From Chytriomyces cf. hyalinus JEL632 (Eukaryota; Chytridiomycota; Chytridiomycetes; Chytridiales; Chytriomycetaceae), in contig JAIWWG010000096.1 of assembly GCA_025435555.1 (NCBI GenBank), positions 1 to 64,000 of the forward strand: DNA of 64,000 nucleotides. The letters are read 5' to 3'. The notes beneath the pieces were generated by a model. That model was not told the origin of the DNA. It saw only the letters and a list, made by a program, of their open reading frames with translations, and made no database searches. Of this stretch, positions 11,453-23,152 are shown one piece after another (positions within the stretch are counted from its first letter, which is position 1; every line of letters begins with the position of its first letter). The translations under genes and the position numbers were made by a program.

Positions 11453-12345
11453 ATGGGATGGACGGCAGAATACGATGCTGAGTCAAAGTCGTACTATTAC
11501 TGGCATTCAGACACGGGCGAAACAACCTGGGACCGACCGCAGGACGGCGACATTGAGGGCGAGCAGCCCAGCCACGAGCAAGTTCCAGCGACGGAACCAG
11601 AGACGGAGAAGGAAGCAGAGTCCGAAGCAGCCCCTGGAGTAGACCCGGAAGAAGAGCAAGATGGCAAAAAGAAGGAGAAAGCCTTGCAGGACTATTACAA
11701 CTCCAAAGAATACGCTGACTGGTACTATGCCACGTACGGAGACGCATCATCCTCGGCCAATGCATCAAAAGTAATCCCCGCGGGTTCGTACCAGTTCCAG
11801 TCGGCATGGAACCCAATTACTGCTGCGGGCGGCGACCCTCTCGAAGCGGATTTTCAGCCAGGTTCTGAAACCCAAACAACGCAAAGCTTTTTTTTTTTTT
11901 TTTTTTTTTTCTGTTTTCCCCCCTTCTCTTCACACACACAACATGGATGGGAGTTAGTGGAGAAAGTTGTGGACGGAAATCAGAGGCCGAGACACGATTT
12001 CGCTTTGAGGTTGTACTGCCGATTGATGATCCAGTTCATTTACAGTGTGTTTTTTTTCTTGTTTGTTTAGACTATACTTCCAGTGCTTCCTTTAATGCAC
12101 GCACGGGGAGGTTTACTGCCTTGACAGCGCCGAACGCATCCAACTTTGACCATATTGCGAAAGCGGAGCGGCAAATGTCAGCATTCTTTGATATCCGTGC
12201 ATACCAGGAGGAAATGAATGCGTTCAAGCAGTCTCAGGAGGCCAAGAAGCGGCCCAAGTTGACTAAAAAAGAGTTGGAGAAATTCAAGGAGCGCAACAAG
12301 GAGCGCAAAGTGAAGCGGCTGTTGAAGCGGCTCGGGGATGATTGA
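11453..12345 (+). CDS. WW-domain protein, probably nuclear
   Basis: Two exons (11453-11861 and 12071-12345) encode about 227 residues. A WW domain begins at residue 2: GWTAEYDAESKSYYYWHSD followed by TGETTWDRP, with both tryptophans and the terminal Pro. An acidic Glu-rich stretch follows. The second exon gives DYTSSASFNARTGRFTAL and a very basic C-terminal helix (KLTKKELEKFKERNKERKVK). A WW domain with a basic coiled C-terminus is typical of splicing-associated proteins, but I cannot name an orthologue. The 209-nt intron is long for this locus and contains a pure T run of about 26 (11887-11912). Splicing G|AC restores Q-P-D-Y-T-S-S. Confidence 0.7.
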
Positions 12346-12433
12346 TCTTCAGTTTTGTGAGAAAGACTCTTGTGAAAACGAACAAAAAAATTAAATAAGC
12401 GAGAACCCATCACAAAGTCACCCAAACTCATAA

Positions 12434-12466
12434 ACACACACACACGCACACACACACACACACACG
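12434..12466. repeat. (CA)n microsatellite
   Basis: An almost pure CA tract, interrupted by single CG/GC steps, lies immediately upstream of the SH3-protein ATG at 12477 and would be part of its 5' leader or promoter. Confidence 0.85.
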
Positions 12467-12476
12467 AAACCCAAGA

Positions 12477-13382
12477 ATGGGCGGCAGCAACGGAAACATT
12501 TGCGTGGACAGTTCTGTGGAAATCCGGGATTTTGCGTACGCGAGGGACGATCGGCGGCACTTTGGACACCCCCAAAGCCTATGCTTTAAACGCAACGAAC
12601 TTCGGCTGCCTGCACGCCGTCCTTCCAAAACGGAAAACCTGCGAAAACCAGAGATCATATACGACACAGACGGCGAATCTCACATTTACTTGAACGTGGG
12701 CAATTTGGACGAAACAACGCAAGACACTGACAACGATGACGATATGGATGATGAAAACACGAACTTGTCGCTGTTGGGGACGTTCCCGTTTCTTGCGGTG
12801 CATGTGCAGCAGCAACTGAACCGTCCCGCGGGTGTTACTGGGAAACAGAAGCTTAGAGTCACGCGGAGCAAAGGATTGTTTGATTTTACAAAGGGCGCTG
12901 ATTACGAAATGGATTTGAAGGAAAGTGAACACGTTCTTTTGGTCGAGACTGATTCGGACACTGCGTCTTTGGAGTCTTCGTTGGACGGCACTGGGGCACT
13001 GGATAAACTGAAAGCCGTTGATCGGTTCGCGTCCATTGAAGATTTGGATTCGCCGCTGTTGGCAAAGTCGCCCATGTTGGTGGATTCAAACTCAGATTCA
13101 AAAGTGGACATCAAAACAGCTTCAGTCGTGCAAATGGAGCCTGAGCCTGAAGAATTGGTGGAACATTTAGAACAGTTCTTGCAGATGCAGCACGAGTATG
13201 GTACGGGTTGGGTTGTTGCTGTGAAAGTGTGTCTGCGGGATGTTGGTGGCGGACCTGTGCTTGGGGATTCAGTGAACGCGTTGTTGCGTGAGAGGGAGGA
13301 TGGGGCCAGTGCGCGTGTTGTTCATCGATTTAGTGTGCGGTTGGTTGACTTGGGGTTGGTGCCGAGGAGCTATGTAAAGTAG
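12477..13382 (+). CDS. SH3-domain protein, single exon
   Basis: An uninterrupted frame of 301 residues. The N-terminal 110 residues are unremarkable apart from an acidic TQDTDNDDDMDDEN run. A divergent SH3 fold is suggested by FDFTKGADYEMDLKESEHVL (ALYDF/E-L-x-L-x-x-D-type strands), then a roughly 90-residue acidic/Ser-rich insertion, then GTGWVVAVKVCLRDV and the classic end LVDLGLVPRSYVK. This would be an SH3 domain split by a large RT/n-Src-loop insertion, or a degenerate SH3 plus linker. Fungal Nbp2-type adaptors have a similar C-terminal SH3 ending, but I would not transfer that name. The start is the first ATG after the CA repeat; the AATAAAATG at about 13483 may serve polyadenylation. 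Confidence 0.55.
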   Translation: MGGSNGNICVDSSVEIRDFAYARDDRRHFGHPQSLCFKRNELRLPARRPSKTENLRKPEIIYDTDGESHIYLNVGNLDETTQDTDNDDDMDDENTNLSLLGTFPFLAVHVQQQLNRPAGVTGKQKLRVTRSKGLFDFTKGADYEMDLKESEHVLLVETDSDTASLESSLDGTGALDKLKAVDRFASIEDLDSPLLAKSPMLVDSNSDSKVDIKTASVVQMEPEPEELVEHLEQFLQMQHEYGTGWVVAVKVCLRDVGGGPVLGDSVNALLREREDGASARVVHRFSVRLVDLGLVPRSYVK

Positions 13383-13910
13383 CGGGCGGTGCTTGTGGAT
13401 GATGAAACTTAGGTGATATTGGGGTGTTGGGTTCTTTGTTCTCGTTGCGGATCGATCCTGGGGTTCTCTCCCGCGCTTTGAAAAATAAAATGATTCTCTT
13501 CTGACTCTTTCAGTCAGATGGATCTGAGGTCCTGTTCAGACAAATCCGGTGACTTGTGGCAAGAGATCAAAATCTAAGGATTGTTTGAAATGTGACGTCA
13601 CAGCTTTGCGCTTTTAACGCGTTCGTTGCGTGTTTTGTCACGGAATGGATGATGTTTGTAATGCTGCACAGTGACGCTGTTTGCGTGGCCTGACTGCGAC
13701 TACTGCCAGCTGTTGAGGTGCCTGTGAGTACGCTGGGATGCAACAGAGAAGGACTCTTCGCAGCAGAGACAGCCAGTTCTTTGCAGTAAACGCTCAATAG
13801 GCACATCATACGGTGCCCTTCTCCCCACGCACGCGCCCTTCGGTTGTTGGGTTTCAAAGAAAGACATAGTCCACCTCTGGAACCCAATTAAAAATTTCGT
13901 AATTGAAACA
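13383..13910. other. Intergenic, no gene seen
   Basis: About 530 bp between the SH3 gene and the calponin gene. It contains A+T-rich sequence with AAAAATAAAATG (about 13480) as a possible polyadenylation region. Minus-strand open frames here lack any recognisable domain. Confidence 0.4.
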
Positions 13911-15851
13911 TGATTGCTGACGAGGAAGAGACGCAGCTGTACGGCCTCGACAAGGAGGTGCGTTGACCTTATGCCCTACCCCATCCCATGCAAGCATACG
14001 ATTCACACATGCCCCCACCCCCCATCGCATCCCAAATCGCATCGCATCCCCCATCGCATCGCATGCACCAAAACACAGCTTGCCGAGAAGCTTGCCGCCA
14101 AGTACGATCCCAAGCGTGAAGCTGAGGCACGGCAGTACATTGAAGAGCTCGCTGAAACCCCCTTCCCTTCCGACTCGTTCCATGAATCCCTCAAGGACGG
14201 CGTGATTCTGTGTAAAGCCGTAAACAAGATTTTGAGGGATATTGGCGAGAGGGATCAAATCAAGGTGGTTGTTTCAAAGATGCCGTTCAAGCAGGTGTGT
14301 TGTGTTTGCGTTTTATTTGATGTAGTTGTTGCTGTTAAGGCGATCATGCTAACCCCATCCGTTTTTTGTATGTCACGCTCCTTCCGATAGATGGAAAACG
14401 TTGGAAACTTTCTCGCGCAAATGGAAAGGATCGGAGTACCTGCGCATGAGCGATTCTTGACTGTGGATCTTTATGAAGCCAAAGACTTGAACCAGGTTTG
14501 TGCGTTGTTTCCGTTTTGTGTGTGTTTCAGTTTCACCTCTCTCCCCACACAACAACCGGAGTCTCTAACTTGCCAAAAAAAAAAATGTACTCACCAGGTC
14601 GTCAACTCCATTTTCTCTCTGTCAAGGCATGCTGCGAAACGGGGATTTCGTGGCCCAGTGTTGGGACCCAAGTTGTCGGAAAAGAATGAACGCACTTTCA
14701 CCGATGAGCAGTTGCGCCAAGCTGCCGCTATGCCGTCGAAACTCATGTCCTTCTCATCCAATGTGTCTTCTGGGTTGTCTTTCAGTGGGCGGCGCGAGAT
14801 TGGCGGAAAATATATGGAAAAACCAGCCACTGAGGAAGATGTGAAAGTTGTACCCCTTGCAGCAGTAGCAGAGCCGCCAAAGTCTGTTGCCGCTGCTGCT
14901 GCTCCGGCTCCTCATCGGCCTGTGGAATCCATTTCTCAAGGAATGGGAAACATGTCTTTTTCGTCGCCTGCACCACAACTGCCGGCTGCCAGGGAATACC
15001 AAGCTCCTCAACAAACTTATTCAGCTCCGAGCGCAGCTGCTGCACCATCGCCTTCGTATGTTTCAAGGCCGCCAACTCAGCAGCCTGTTCAAGCTGCTCT
15101 GGTCCGTGGGGAGTACTCTTCTACCCCAGCCTACTCTTCCCCACCTGTGCAAGCTGTGCCTGCATCTCCTCCACAACAGCCCCAACAAATGCGGTCGAGG
15201 CCACCGACTCAGCCGCAACAGCAGCAACAACAGCAGCCGCAACCTCAGTATCAGCAGCAGCAACAACTTCAGTATCAACAACCGCAGTACCAGCCGCAGC
15301 CGCAGCAGCTGCAGTATCAGCAACCACAATACCAGCAGCAACAACAACAACAACCACAGCAGCAACAGTATTACCCAAATGAAAGCAGGAAGCAACCCGA
15401 ACCAGTAGTTTCCTCATACGATGCTCAACCCACATCGAGGTCCTACGCACCTCGACAAAACAGTAACCCATCTATCCCTGCACCTGCCGCCACCACTGCA
15501 GTTGCTGCACCACCACCCGCTCAAACCTACTCATCCCAAGCAAAAGAAAGACCAACGCTTTCAATCACCCAATTCAAAACGTACGCGGAATATAAAGCTG
15601 CAAAAGCCGCCCTTGAAAAAGAGTATGGCCCTGTTGCATCGAGTACAGCGGCTGCTTCATCGGTTCCAGCTGCTGCTGCTGCTGCGCCTGCACGAGATGC
15701 GCGATCCCGGGAACGTCCGCCACGTTCAACCAGCTCCTCATCGCGATCGCAGTCTCGGGCTAGAGGTGGAAGGGTGGAAATTGTGCGTGAGCAGCAGGCT
15801 CAAGTTGTGAATCGGGATGACGAGGATGAAGTGGTTGTGTTTGATTATTGA
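13911..15851 (+). CDS. Calponin/transgelin-family actin-binding protein with Gln-rich tail
   Basis: Four exons (13911-13958, 14079-14294, 14391-14495, 14598-15851) join in frame to 540 residues. A single calponin-homology (CH) domain spans residues about 15-140 (EARQYIEELAETPFPSDSF, LKDGVILCKAVNKILRDI, FLAQMERIGVPAHERFLTVD, DLYEAKDLNQVVNSIFSLSR). A calponin-type repeat follows, GPKLSEKNERTFTDEQLR. This matches fungal transgelins (yeast Scp1, S. pombe Stg1), which bundle actin. Those are usually about 200 residues. Here a further roughly 350 residues follow: Pro/Ala-rich, then a Gln-dense block (15205-15370), a KTYAEYKAAKAALEKEY segment, an Arg/Ser patch and an acidic DDEDEVVVFDY end. The tail may add interactions or be repeat-driven expansion. 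Intron 1 is built of CATCGCATC-like repeats. Confidence 0.85.
13985..14068. repeat. CATCGCATC minisatellite in calponin intron 1
   Basis: Repeats of CCCATCGCATC and ATCGCATCGC fill most of the 120-nt first intron, ending just before the CACAG acceptor at 14078. Confidence 0.6.
15205..15372 (+). repeat. CAG/CAA repeat coding polyglutamine
   Basis: Mixed CAG/CAA/CCG codons encode runs of Gln and Pro with interspersed Tyr in the calponin-family protein. Codon mixing suggests an old repeat rather than a recent pure expansion. Confidence 0.8.
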
Positions 15852-16082
15852 TAGTGTGTGTAGGGGAGGTTTGTGTTGGACTGAGTGTCTTTGTCTTCTT
15901 TTTTTGTTTTGTTTGGTTTCAGTTTTAAAATAATGGCATTTATGGTTCGCGTGTATTGGGCGTTCTCTTTGCCTTGTGTGATATTAAAACAACGTTTCTC
16001 AAATGGTGCTGAGTATGGGTCTGTCAAACATACGTTGGATAGATCATATGGTCTTGAGATGCATCAAGATACGCGCGGATAA

Positions 16083-17937
16083 TTTATCAACAGTGTTGTA
16101 TGTTTCCGATTGAATGCGACAACCTTCTCCGAATTGGTTTTTATAAAGTCATAGAATGGCCTGCTGAGATTGGTGACAGTGTGGCGGCGGCGGGGGAGAT
16201 GAGCAGCAGCCACGGCAGTGGTCAATGATGTGGACATGCCCCCCGCAACGGCATTTCCGCTCGATTTTGTAGTTAGCAGAGAAGGGACTGGAAGAACGGC
16301 ATTCATAAAGCTCATGTTACCAGTGTTTCTAAAGTTGCGACGTTATGTTTCCAGTGTTTCTAAAGCTGCGACGTTTGATGTGGTGCGGCGGTGTCTCCGA
16401 ATCTTCCATCTGGATACAAGAAATCGATGATTTGTAAATGGTAAAAAGCGCGAACAAAGCTTGCGAACCAAGCTCGCGGTGGTTGTATTCTGGTCCACAA
16501 CAGCGTGCTAGATTCCAAAAATATCAGTTCTGACATGCTGCACTCAAAATTTCCAAAAATGGGTTACCAATCAAAAGTTCCTCATGGAGACCATCGAGAA
16601 TAAAACCAAGAAACTCTTCAGCGTCTTCTTGACGACCCTGCAAAGGGCCAGGCCATACAGCTCAGGAAACAGTACGTTGACGGAAACCAACAAAGAAAAC
16701 TGTTCAAAAAACCTTCTTGAAATGAACAATTGGCCTTGTCCGCAGCGCATCATAAATGTCCTCCGCGTCAATTGCAGTACCAGCTGACAGAGAAAATAAA
16801 TAAAAAAGATGATCTAAAGGCGGCAGAGCCAGGCAAAATCCACTCACGAATCCGGTTTGGTTTGACTGACCGGGACGATTCCCTTTCAAACTTGCCAAAA
16901 AACGAGCAGCTGGAGACATGACGTTAAGATTCTTGGAGGATTGAGCAACTCGAAAAAAACAGTAACTTACAAAGCTTTTATCAGCGGAGTCTTTTGGTTC
17001 AAATGGATCTCCCCGAGTTGCTTTATAAGGTTAAAAAACGGTGTGCAGTGCAGCAGCGGTTGAAGAACGGAATTCATGAAACACATGTTTCCAGTGTTTC
17101 TTAAGCCCCGTGTTTTGATGAGGTGCCGTTCGTTTGATGCATCAAAGGAAGAAAATAAATCTGTTTCGCAAAGCACTGCATTAGCAGGCAGAGTTCAGGG
17201 TTTCTTCCCCGCAAGAAACGCACCTTCGATTCCCTGAGATGCCATGGTGATTATTGGTGTGGATGATTCCACATATCTTTGCGCAATCTTGTTGACATTT
17301 TTAGCCGCAATGTTCACCCTTGCAACTGGCGCTAGTGATGGTTGTGCCTAAATGAAGCTCATTTTTAGAGACAATTCCATTGACAAATGTCGGTGATACC
17401 AACAGCTGTGGAGGATCCGACACCATTCACAAAAGCTCCGCTCACCTTATAAGCAGCAACTTTCGGAGTCGCGATTTTGGCCCACGACATTGCAGCTGGC
17501 GCTTTTGGTTTCGCAGATTGAAGGTCATTCTGACTTGCCTGCATCGGCACTGACGGTGCGGAAGCGAAGTCAGGGCCGTTTGTTGTGAGGATGGCATCAT
17601 TCAAGGGCAATGAGGGTATCACTTCCAATGAATGTTGTGGCAGCTGAGAAGTCTACCGTGCGGATGCATTAGCGACAGAGTTTTTTGACCGAAGAAGAGC
17701 CACCATCGTTTCAAAAAACAGAAGCATACCGACTCCTCCAGAGTAGATTCATGGTCGTGACGGGCAAGGACAGACATGCACTTCCACTGTCGAAAAGATG
17801 GAAATCAGCGTTAGAATATTGCCACATTTCAAGTTTTTGCTTTTACATACCTTCGTGCCCAACTCGAATCTGGCAGTGATTCTGGATACATCAACGACCC
17901 GAACAACGTCGTCCAAATCGATGGAGCCAAATTGCAT
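16083..17937 (-). pseudogene. USP10-like deubiquitinase, truncated copy with duplicated Cys box
   Basis: Minus-strand paralog of the intact gene at 38919-41222. Order: QFGSIDLDDVVRVVDVSRI (17937), AMSWAKIATPKVAAYK (about 17485), Cys box GLRNTGNMCFMNSVLQPLLH (about 17105-17046), FCSFFGKFERES (16920), DAEDIYDALRTRPIVHF (about 16765) and [20 protein letters not shown] (about 16635-16575). The downstream exons with the UBP signature and catalytic His are absent. Instead a second, degenerate Cys-box segment follows (NTGNMSFMNAVL, about 16330-16295), with Ser replacing the catalytic Cys, running into unrelated Ser/Thr/Arg-rich sequence. Loss of the His half makes this a pseudogene. Confidence 0.7.
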
Positions 17938-19890
17938 TCATTTGACGAGCGGTAAGGGGGCCTTTTGACAATGGCCATGAAACCCAGAGTCGTCGCCGCT
18001 GAACCAAGAAATCTTGGAATCAAGGACCTGCAGTGTTCAGTATATTTCAAAACTCTTGTTCCAAGAAAAAACTGAGATAAGAAAAATATCAAACTTACTC
18101 TGTCAACGTTGCTGCCATCACCCTGTCCATGCGGCCGGAGAAGTTGAACTTGTGCATTTTTATAGTCTGCAGTTGAAATAAAAGAGGATTAGAGAAATGC
18201 TATGATATTTATTGCAAAGGGGAGGGAGGAAGGTGGGGGCGCTAGGGATTTACAGCGTCCATTTGACAATTTTCCTTCTGATCGACAGCATTCCGAGACA
18301 ACGCGGTGATCCAGCCATATCACGGCATGGAAGCTGACTGTTTGATACCAATGTATCATGGACGAAGGTTGATTGACCGCGCTTGGAGTGACGATATTGA
18401 TGGTTGCAAAGGAAAATCAAAGGGGACAGTGCGGATGCAACGCACCCCACCTATTTTATCTGTATTAAAAGCTCGTGCGAGTCTTGTATTTTCGATCGGC
18501 TGTGTGCTAGATCTCTACATCTGGCGTTTCAGAGAGGAAGTGATGAGAAGAAAAGGAACGCGTTAGTGGAGATCATCAACTGAACAAGCAATCACAGGGT
18601 AAGTTGTGGGGGTGGGCAAGAGAACTGTATCCCAGAGTTAGGCAAGACTACGCTCCCACCTCGATGTGGTGGAAGGGGAGTCGTGGGGTTGGAGAAAGCT
18701 GGGGAGAAGGAAGGAGGATGTGCACCTTTTATGTAAATGTTTGGAAGAATATTGAAGGACTGCGTGTCCTAGAAACAGGCGCGTGCATTGGGGGCGCAGG
18801 CATCCACGCGAAACTACAGACTCAGGTGTCGATACTGCGCATGCGAAACAGCGTGGTACTTGCTGGATGGATGTAGATAGGAGCGCGAATACTCTGTCTT
18901 CGAGGGTCCTTCCCAGCAACGAAAGCGAGTTCAATCCCGAATCAGCCACTCGCATAGATCTCACTTCTGGCGTCAACCCACCGCGAAAAAGAAACCCGAC
19001 AGAAAACAAGTCCCAAAATACGTCCGAATAGAGCGCATCTGCGTGCACCGATACCGCACATTCTCTCGCCGCTCAAGTTCATGCGAATGAAGATGGCATG
19101 ACAGGCAGAAACTTGTCAATTCCGCAGGTGCAGTCCAGCCAGTTCAACACGAAGTTCGGCGGCCAGCCCTACTCGCGCATCGCTAACGCTGCGCGCAAAC
19201 TGTATCTGGAACTGGAGCAGGCAAAATTAAGATGTTTTCATATCCGTGGAGATAAGTTCGGACGAAAAAAGGGTCTTGGAAGTTCGAGCCACTCCCACTG
19301 CCTTGTGCTAGACTGTGATTTTTCGCTTTTGACGATCCAACTGCTCACAACGGGAAGCCCAAATTCAGATTGAAGTCCATGTCTAATTTGGATCAACGCG
19401 TGCTGTCTCGCAGAAATTACGCTTCATCCAGCGAGCCATATTCAATGCAGTACAATACACGCCGACGGCAGTGTGCCCAGTGATAGGTCCGTTCGGTGTT
19501 GCAATCTTGGGGTTGGCCAACGAAGAAAAAAAAAACACGGCAGGGCATCGTTTGACAAGGTGCGTGGTTTTTCGATTCAGAAGTGACATTTTGCTCTGAG
19601 AATGTTCGAGGTTGATAAGAGGAATTGGAACTGCCCAGCATGGTGATTGTTGGAAATTGGGTTGCAGTTCATCCTTCGAGAAAGCGCGGGAAACTTGCGA
19701 CTTGCATAATGAAGGTCATAGGGCATTTTGGAACAGGCTGACGGTCGTGCGCGATGCAAGTGAGAGGGCAATGGCGCGAGACATGATTGAGGAGTGATTG
19801 GAGATATGCCGAGCGTGTCCTTGGTCCTTATCTGGCCCGCATCGTCATCGCAATGATCATTCGCCATACAATGACCATTGTGTGAGGAGT
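17938..19890 (-). repeat. Repeat R copy 2, upstream part (inverted)
   Basis: This is the inverted counterpart of 2010-3780 and 36830-38918, in the same order relative to the USP fragment. The block 18780-19250 is particularly well preserved relative to 2690-3180, over several hundred bases. No conserved reading frame is maintained across the copies. I see no functional gene. Confidence 0.55.
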
Positions 19891-20652
19891 TGCTCAAGAG
19901 TGTTTAATATTTTGATTGTGTTGGCACCAACACCAGTCTTAAATATTAACCCCAAAATATTCTGCACAGGTCGACACGCTAAATCGTATAGTTCGAACTA
20001 ATTGGGTGGGTTTTTGGCACTGAGTTCTTGTCCAGTCCGCAAGAGTGGTTCGCGAGGTTCTTTTTGGAACTCTGACATTGTTTGGCGCGGTTATTCAGTT
20101 TGGCGAAGGGGAAGCATTGATTCCGTATATCAGCTGCTGTCAGCCCCTTTTTTCATTTCGATGCCGGAAACGCTGTCTTTCTCTGATTCTTTGGCTTTGT
20201 GCCGTGATATTTAAGATTCAAATAGCAAGTCAAACAAAACTTGCTGCCAACATGACTATGAAACTGAATACATACCATGCCACCGCGCGGTAGGTAATTC
20301 GAAAAATATGCTTTATCTCTCTTTCTCTCTCTCTCTCTCTTCTGACAACATGGTTGGTTAGAATAGTCCTCGCTGGGACTTGACGTCAAATTCTCATCGA
20401 CATAAAGCCAACAAACAGCCTTTCGTCTCACTTGTTTATTCAACATCCCTCAATCCCTATTAAATTATGCCAAAAGCAAAACTCAAAAAAAAAGTGCGCA
20501 AGTGATTTGCAAAGATTTGTTTTGGGCCCAGTTTGTCAGTTTCTTTTTGCATCATTGGCCCAGCTTTCATCGCAACTTGCGAACGACGCCCAATTCAACT
20601 CAAAGCCGTTGAAACAATCGCTTCGCTTGCTGAGAATCGTCGATTCCCAAAC
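19891..20652. other. Intergenic, with (CT)n tract near 20313-20340
   Basis: About 760 bp upstream of CDC14. It contains a CT-rich microsatellite (about 20310-20340) that may belong to the promoter. An ATG at 20533 is in frame with the first CDC14 exon and would add 40 residues. No other gene is visible. Confidence 0.5.
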
Positions 20653-23025
20653 ATGCCGTACTCAACCTTCAGAACGGCGCCGCAGACTCCATCTTCGTAC
20701 GACGCACTCGCAAATGCAAAGGAGTTCATCAAGGGTACCGTCCTTTTGCAATCCCTTCCATCTCGAAAAGCAAACTAACTCACCCTTTCCATTCCCCAAA
20801 CCCCAAACCCAAGACCGGCTGTACTATACATGGCTACCCCACATCCCAACGCCACAGCCAAACGCGCACTTTTTCAGCATCGACGCAACATTGATTTACA
20901 TCAGTTTTTACTCGGACTTTGGACCAAACAGTTTGGCCCATGTCATCCGCTTCTGCGACTTGATGAAGGAAAAGTTTAACGTGAGGAAAAACAAAACACC
21001 CGTCGAGATTACTGACACATAACAAACACAGTCTCCACAACTCAATTCAAAAAAGATTTGCCTTTATTCATCAACCGACAGCGACAAACGCGCAAACGCC
21101 GCATTCCTCATTTGCGCTTACATGGTAGAAAAGCCTACCCCCGCACAAGGAAAGCCTACTGGGCAGTAAACTTACCCAACCGCCACAACAGATGCTCGTA
21201 CAAAAACAAACTCCCGAAGAATCCTTCCACCCACTCGTCGGAGTACACCCACCGTTCGTCCCATACAGAGACGCAGGCTACGGCGCCGCAACGTACCACA
21301 TTACAATCCTCGACTGCTTAAAAGGAGTTTACAAGGCCTTGCATCTGGGACTGATTCATGTAGAAAATTTGGATGCCATCGAATACGAGTTTTATGAAAA
21401 AGTGGAGCATGGCGATTTGAATTGGATTACGGACAAGTTTATTGCGATGGCGTGTCCGAGAGATGATGCGGCTGTGTCGCAGTTTCAGGGGCAGACGTGA
21501 GTTCTATTTACTTTGGTTGATTATAATAACCGAAACAACAACCAGGTGCATGTTTGGTGGTGGAGTATTGAACCAATCGCGCCGCCCGCTTCAACCAGCA
21601 TACACAATGAACGACTTGATCACTCTTCTAAAAGAGCGCGGTGCCACCACAGTCGTCCGACTCAACAACAAAACCTACGAAAGGAAAAAGTTTATTGACG
21701 CTGGGCTCAATCACGTCGAACTTTATTTTCCCGACGGAACCACTCCGCCTGAGGGAATCTTGAAGCGGTTCTTGGATCTCGTTGAAAGTCAGCCTGGTAA
21801 AATAGTCATGTTACCCTCCACGCGCTTGCGTTCCTGGATCCAACCAACTCCAACAACGAAAAAAAAAAAAAAAAGGTGTTATCGCTATACACTGTAAAGC
21901 GGGGCTCGGCCGGACAGGAACTTTAATCGCCTGTTACTTGATGAAACATTACAAGTTTTCCGCGTCAGAAGTCATTGGGCTGCTGCGCGTTCTTCGGCCA
22001 GGCAGTGTGGTTGGCCCCCAACAAAACTACCTAGCAGGGTTCGTCAACCATCACCAACGCACACCCACACGCGCATCCATTCTAAAAAAAAAAAAAAAAA
22101 AAAAAAAACACCGCATTTTTCCACAGCATGCAAACCAAACTCTGGCGAATGCATCCATCCACCCTCCTCCCACCCGCAATCTCCATGCTCCGACCACCCA
22201 CATTCCCAACATCAATCCGCTACCCAGTATCCCACGCAATCTCTCGTCACATGCGAAACTCTGCCGACCAACTCTCAGCCGCCATCGGAAAACTGCATCA
22301 CCCGAAATCCAACCACACCGACTTTATGGTACTCGACCATGAAAACGACGCGCTGGAAACGGAACTCGAATCTATTTCTATGGAAGACGGCGATGGGTTT
22401 GTTCAAGTCGGCCCAGGGGGACTGTATGATCATCAAAGTCCAGTGACATTGGCAACGGCTGGGATGAACATGACTGAGATGGATTCATACCAGCCAGTTG
22501 AGTTGGCGGAAGGTGGTGGAGGCATATACGCAGGATACTCTGTGCCTGTGCAGCCTCGGAAGCAGATTGGATCAACCAACCGTGAACCGAAGGTACCACC
22601 TCGATATTCTGCACACACTGATCTGATGAAACACTGACGAACGCTTCAATTAAACAAAACAGAACCACAACTCAGACGACTGGCGAGTCACAACTCCCAC
22701 CTCGGCATTGATCGAGCCATCATCGAGCCATTCCCACGCATCCTCACAACCTCCTCCGTCTTCGAAAAACTACATCCACACCACGCGAACTACCTCGCAG
22801 GGAAATAACTTGATCCAACCAACAAGCTCGCAAGGAACACAGACTCGCTACAATTTGCGACCAAATACTGGCGTTTCTGGAAGCAGGCCTGCAACTCAAC
22901 CGCGAAGTGGTAGACGGCCGGAAACTTCAGGCATAGAGGAGTTGATGGTTTCAGGGGACAAGTTAAGAAGTGGAACAAATCAGGGAGAGCAGCAGCAGTC
23001 AGTAAGAACCGGGAACCGGAGTTAG
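20653..23025 (+). CDS. CDC14: Cdc14 dual-specificity protein phosphatase
   Basis: Cdc14 reverses CDK phosphorylation at mitotic exit and cytokinesis. In-frame exons: 20653-20734, 20814-20980, 21032-21124, 21192-21496, 21546-21796, 21876-22038, 22127-22592 and 22663-23025. The N-terminal domain reads [20 protein letters not shown], then [19 protein letters not shown], then [20 protein letters not shown]. The catalytic domain has [14 protein letters not shown] and the P-loop [11 protein letters not shown] (Cys nucleophile and Arg), then [17 protein letters not shown]. The last exon adds a Ser/Arg-rich tail containing [12 protein letters not shown], typical of fungal Cdc14 C-termini that hold CDK-site and localisation signals. 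Without the last intron (22593-22662) the frame would stop at 22637. Two introns contain long A runs. An alternative start is the ATG at 20533. Confidence 0.93.
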
Positions 23026-23152
23026 GCACGCGCCCAGGAAATAATCGATGAGGATATGGAAAAAATAGAGACAAGTTTGGAACGTTCTGGGATGGGGGGA
23101 CTCTCGCATTTAAGCACAAATAAAAAGAAGCATGACACGAACAGATTGTTTT

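Noticed and set aside
22051-22239. Minus-strand frame containing a long Phe run
   Set aside because: It is the antisense of a poly(A) run in a CDC14 intron.
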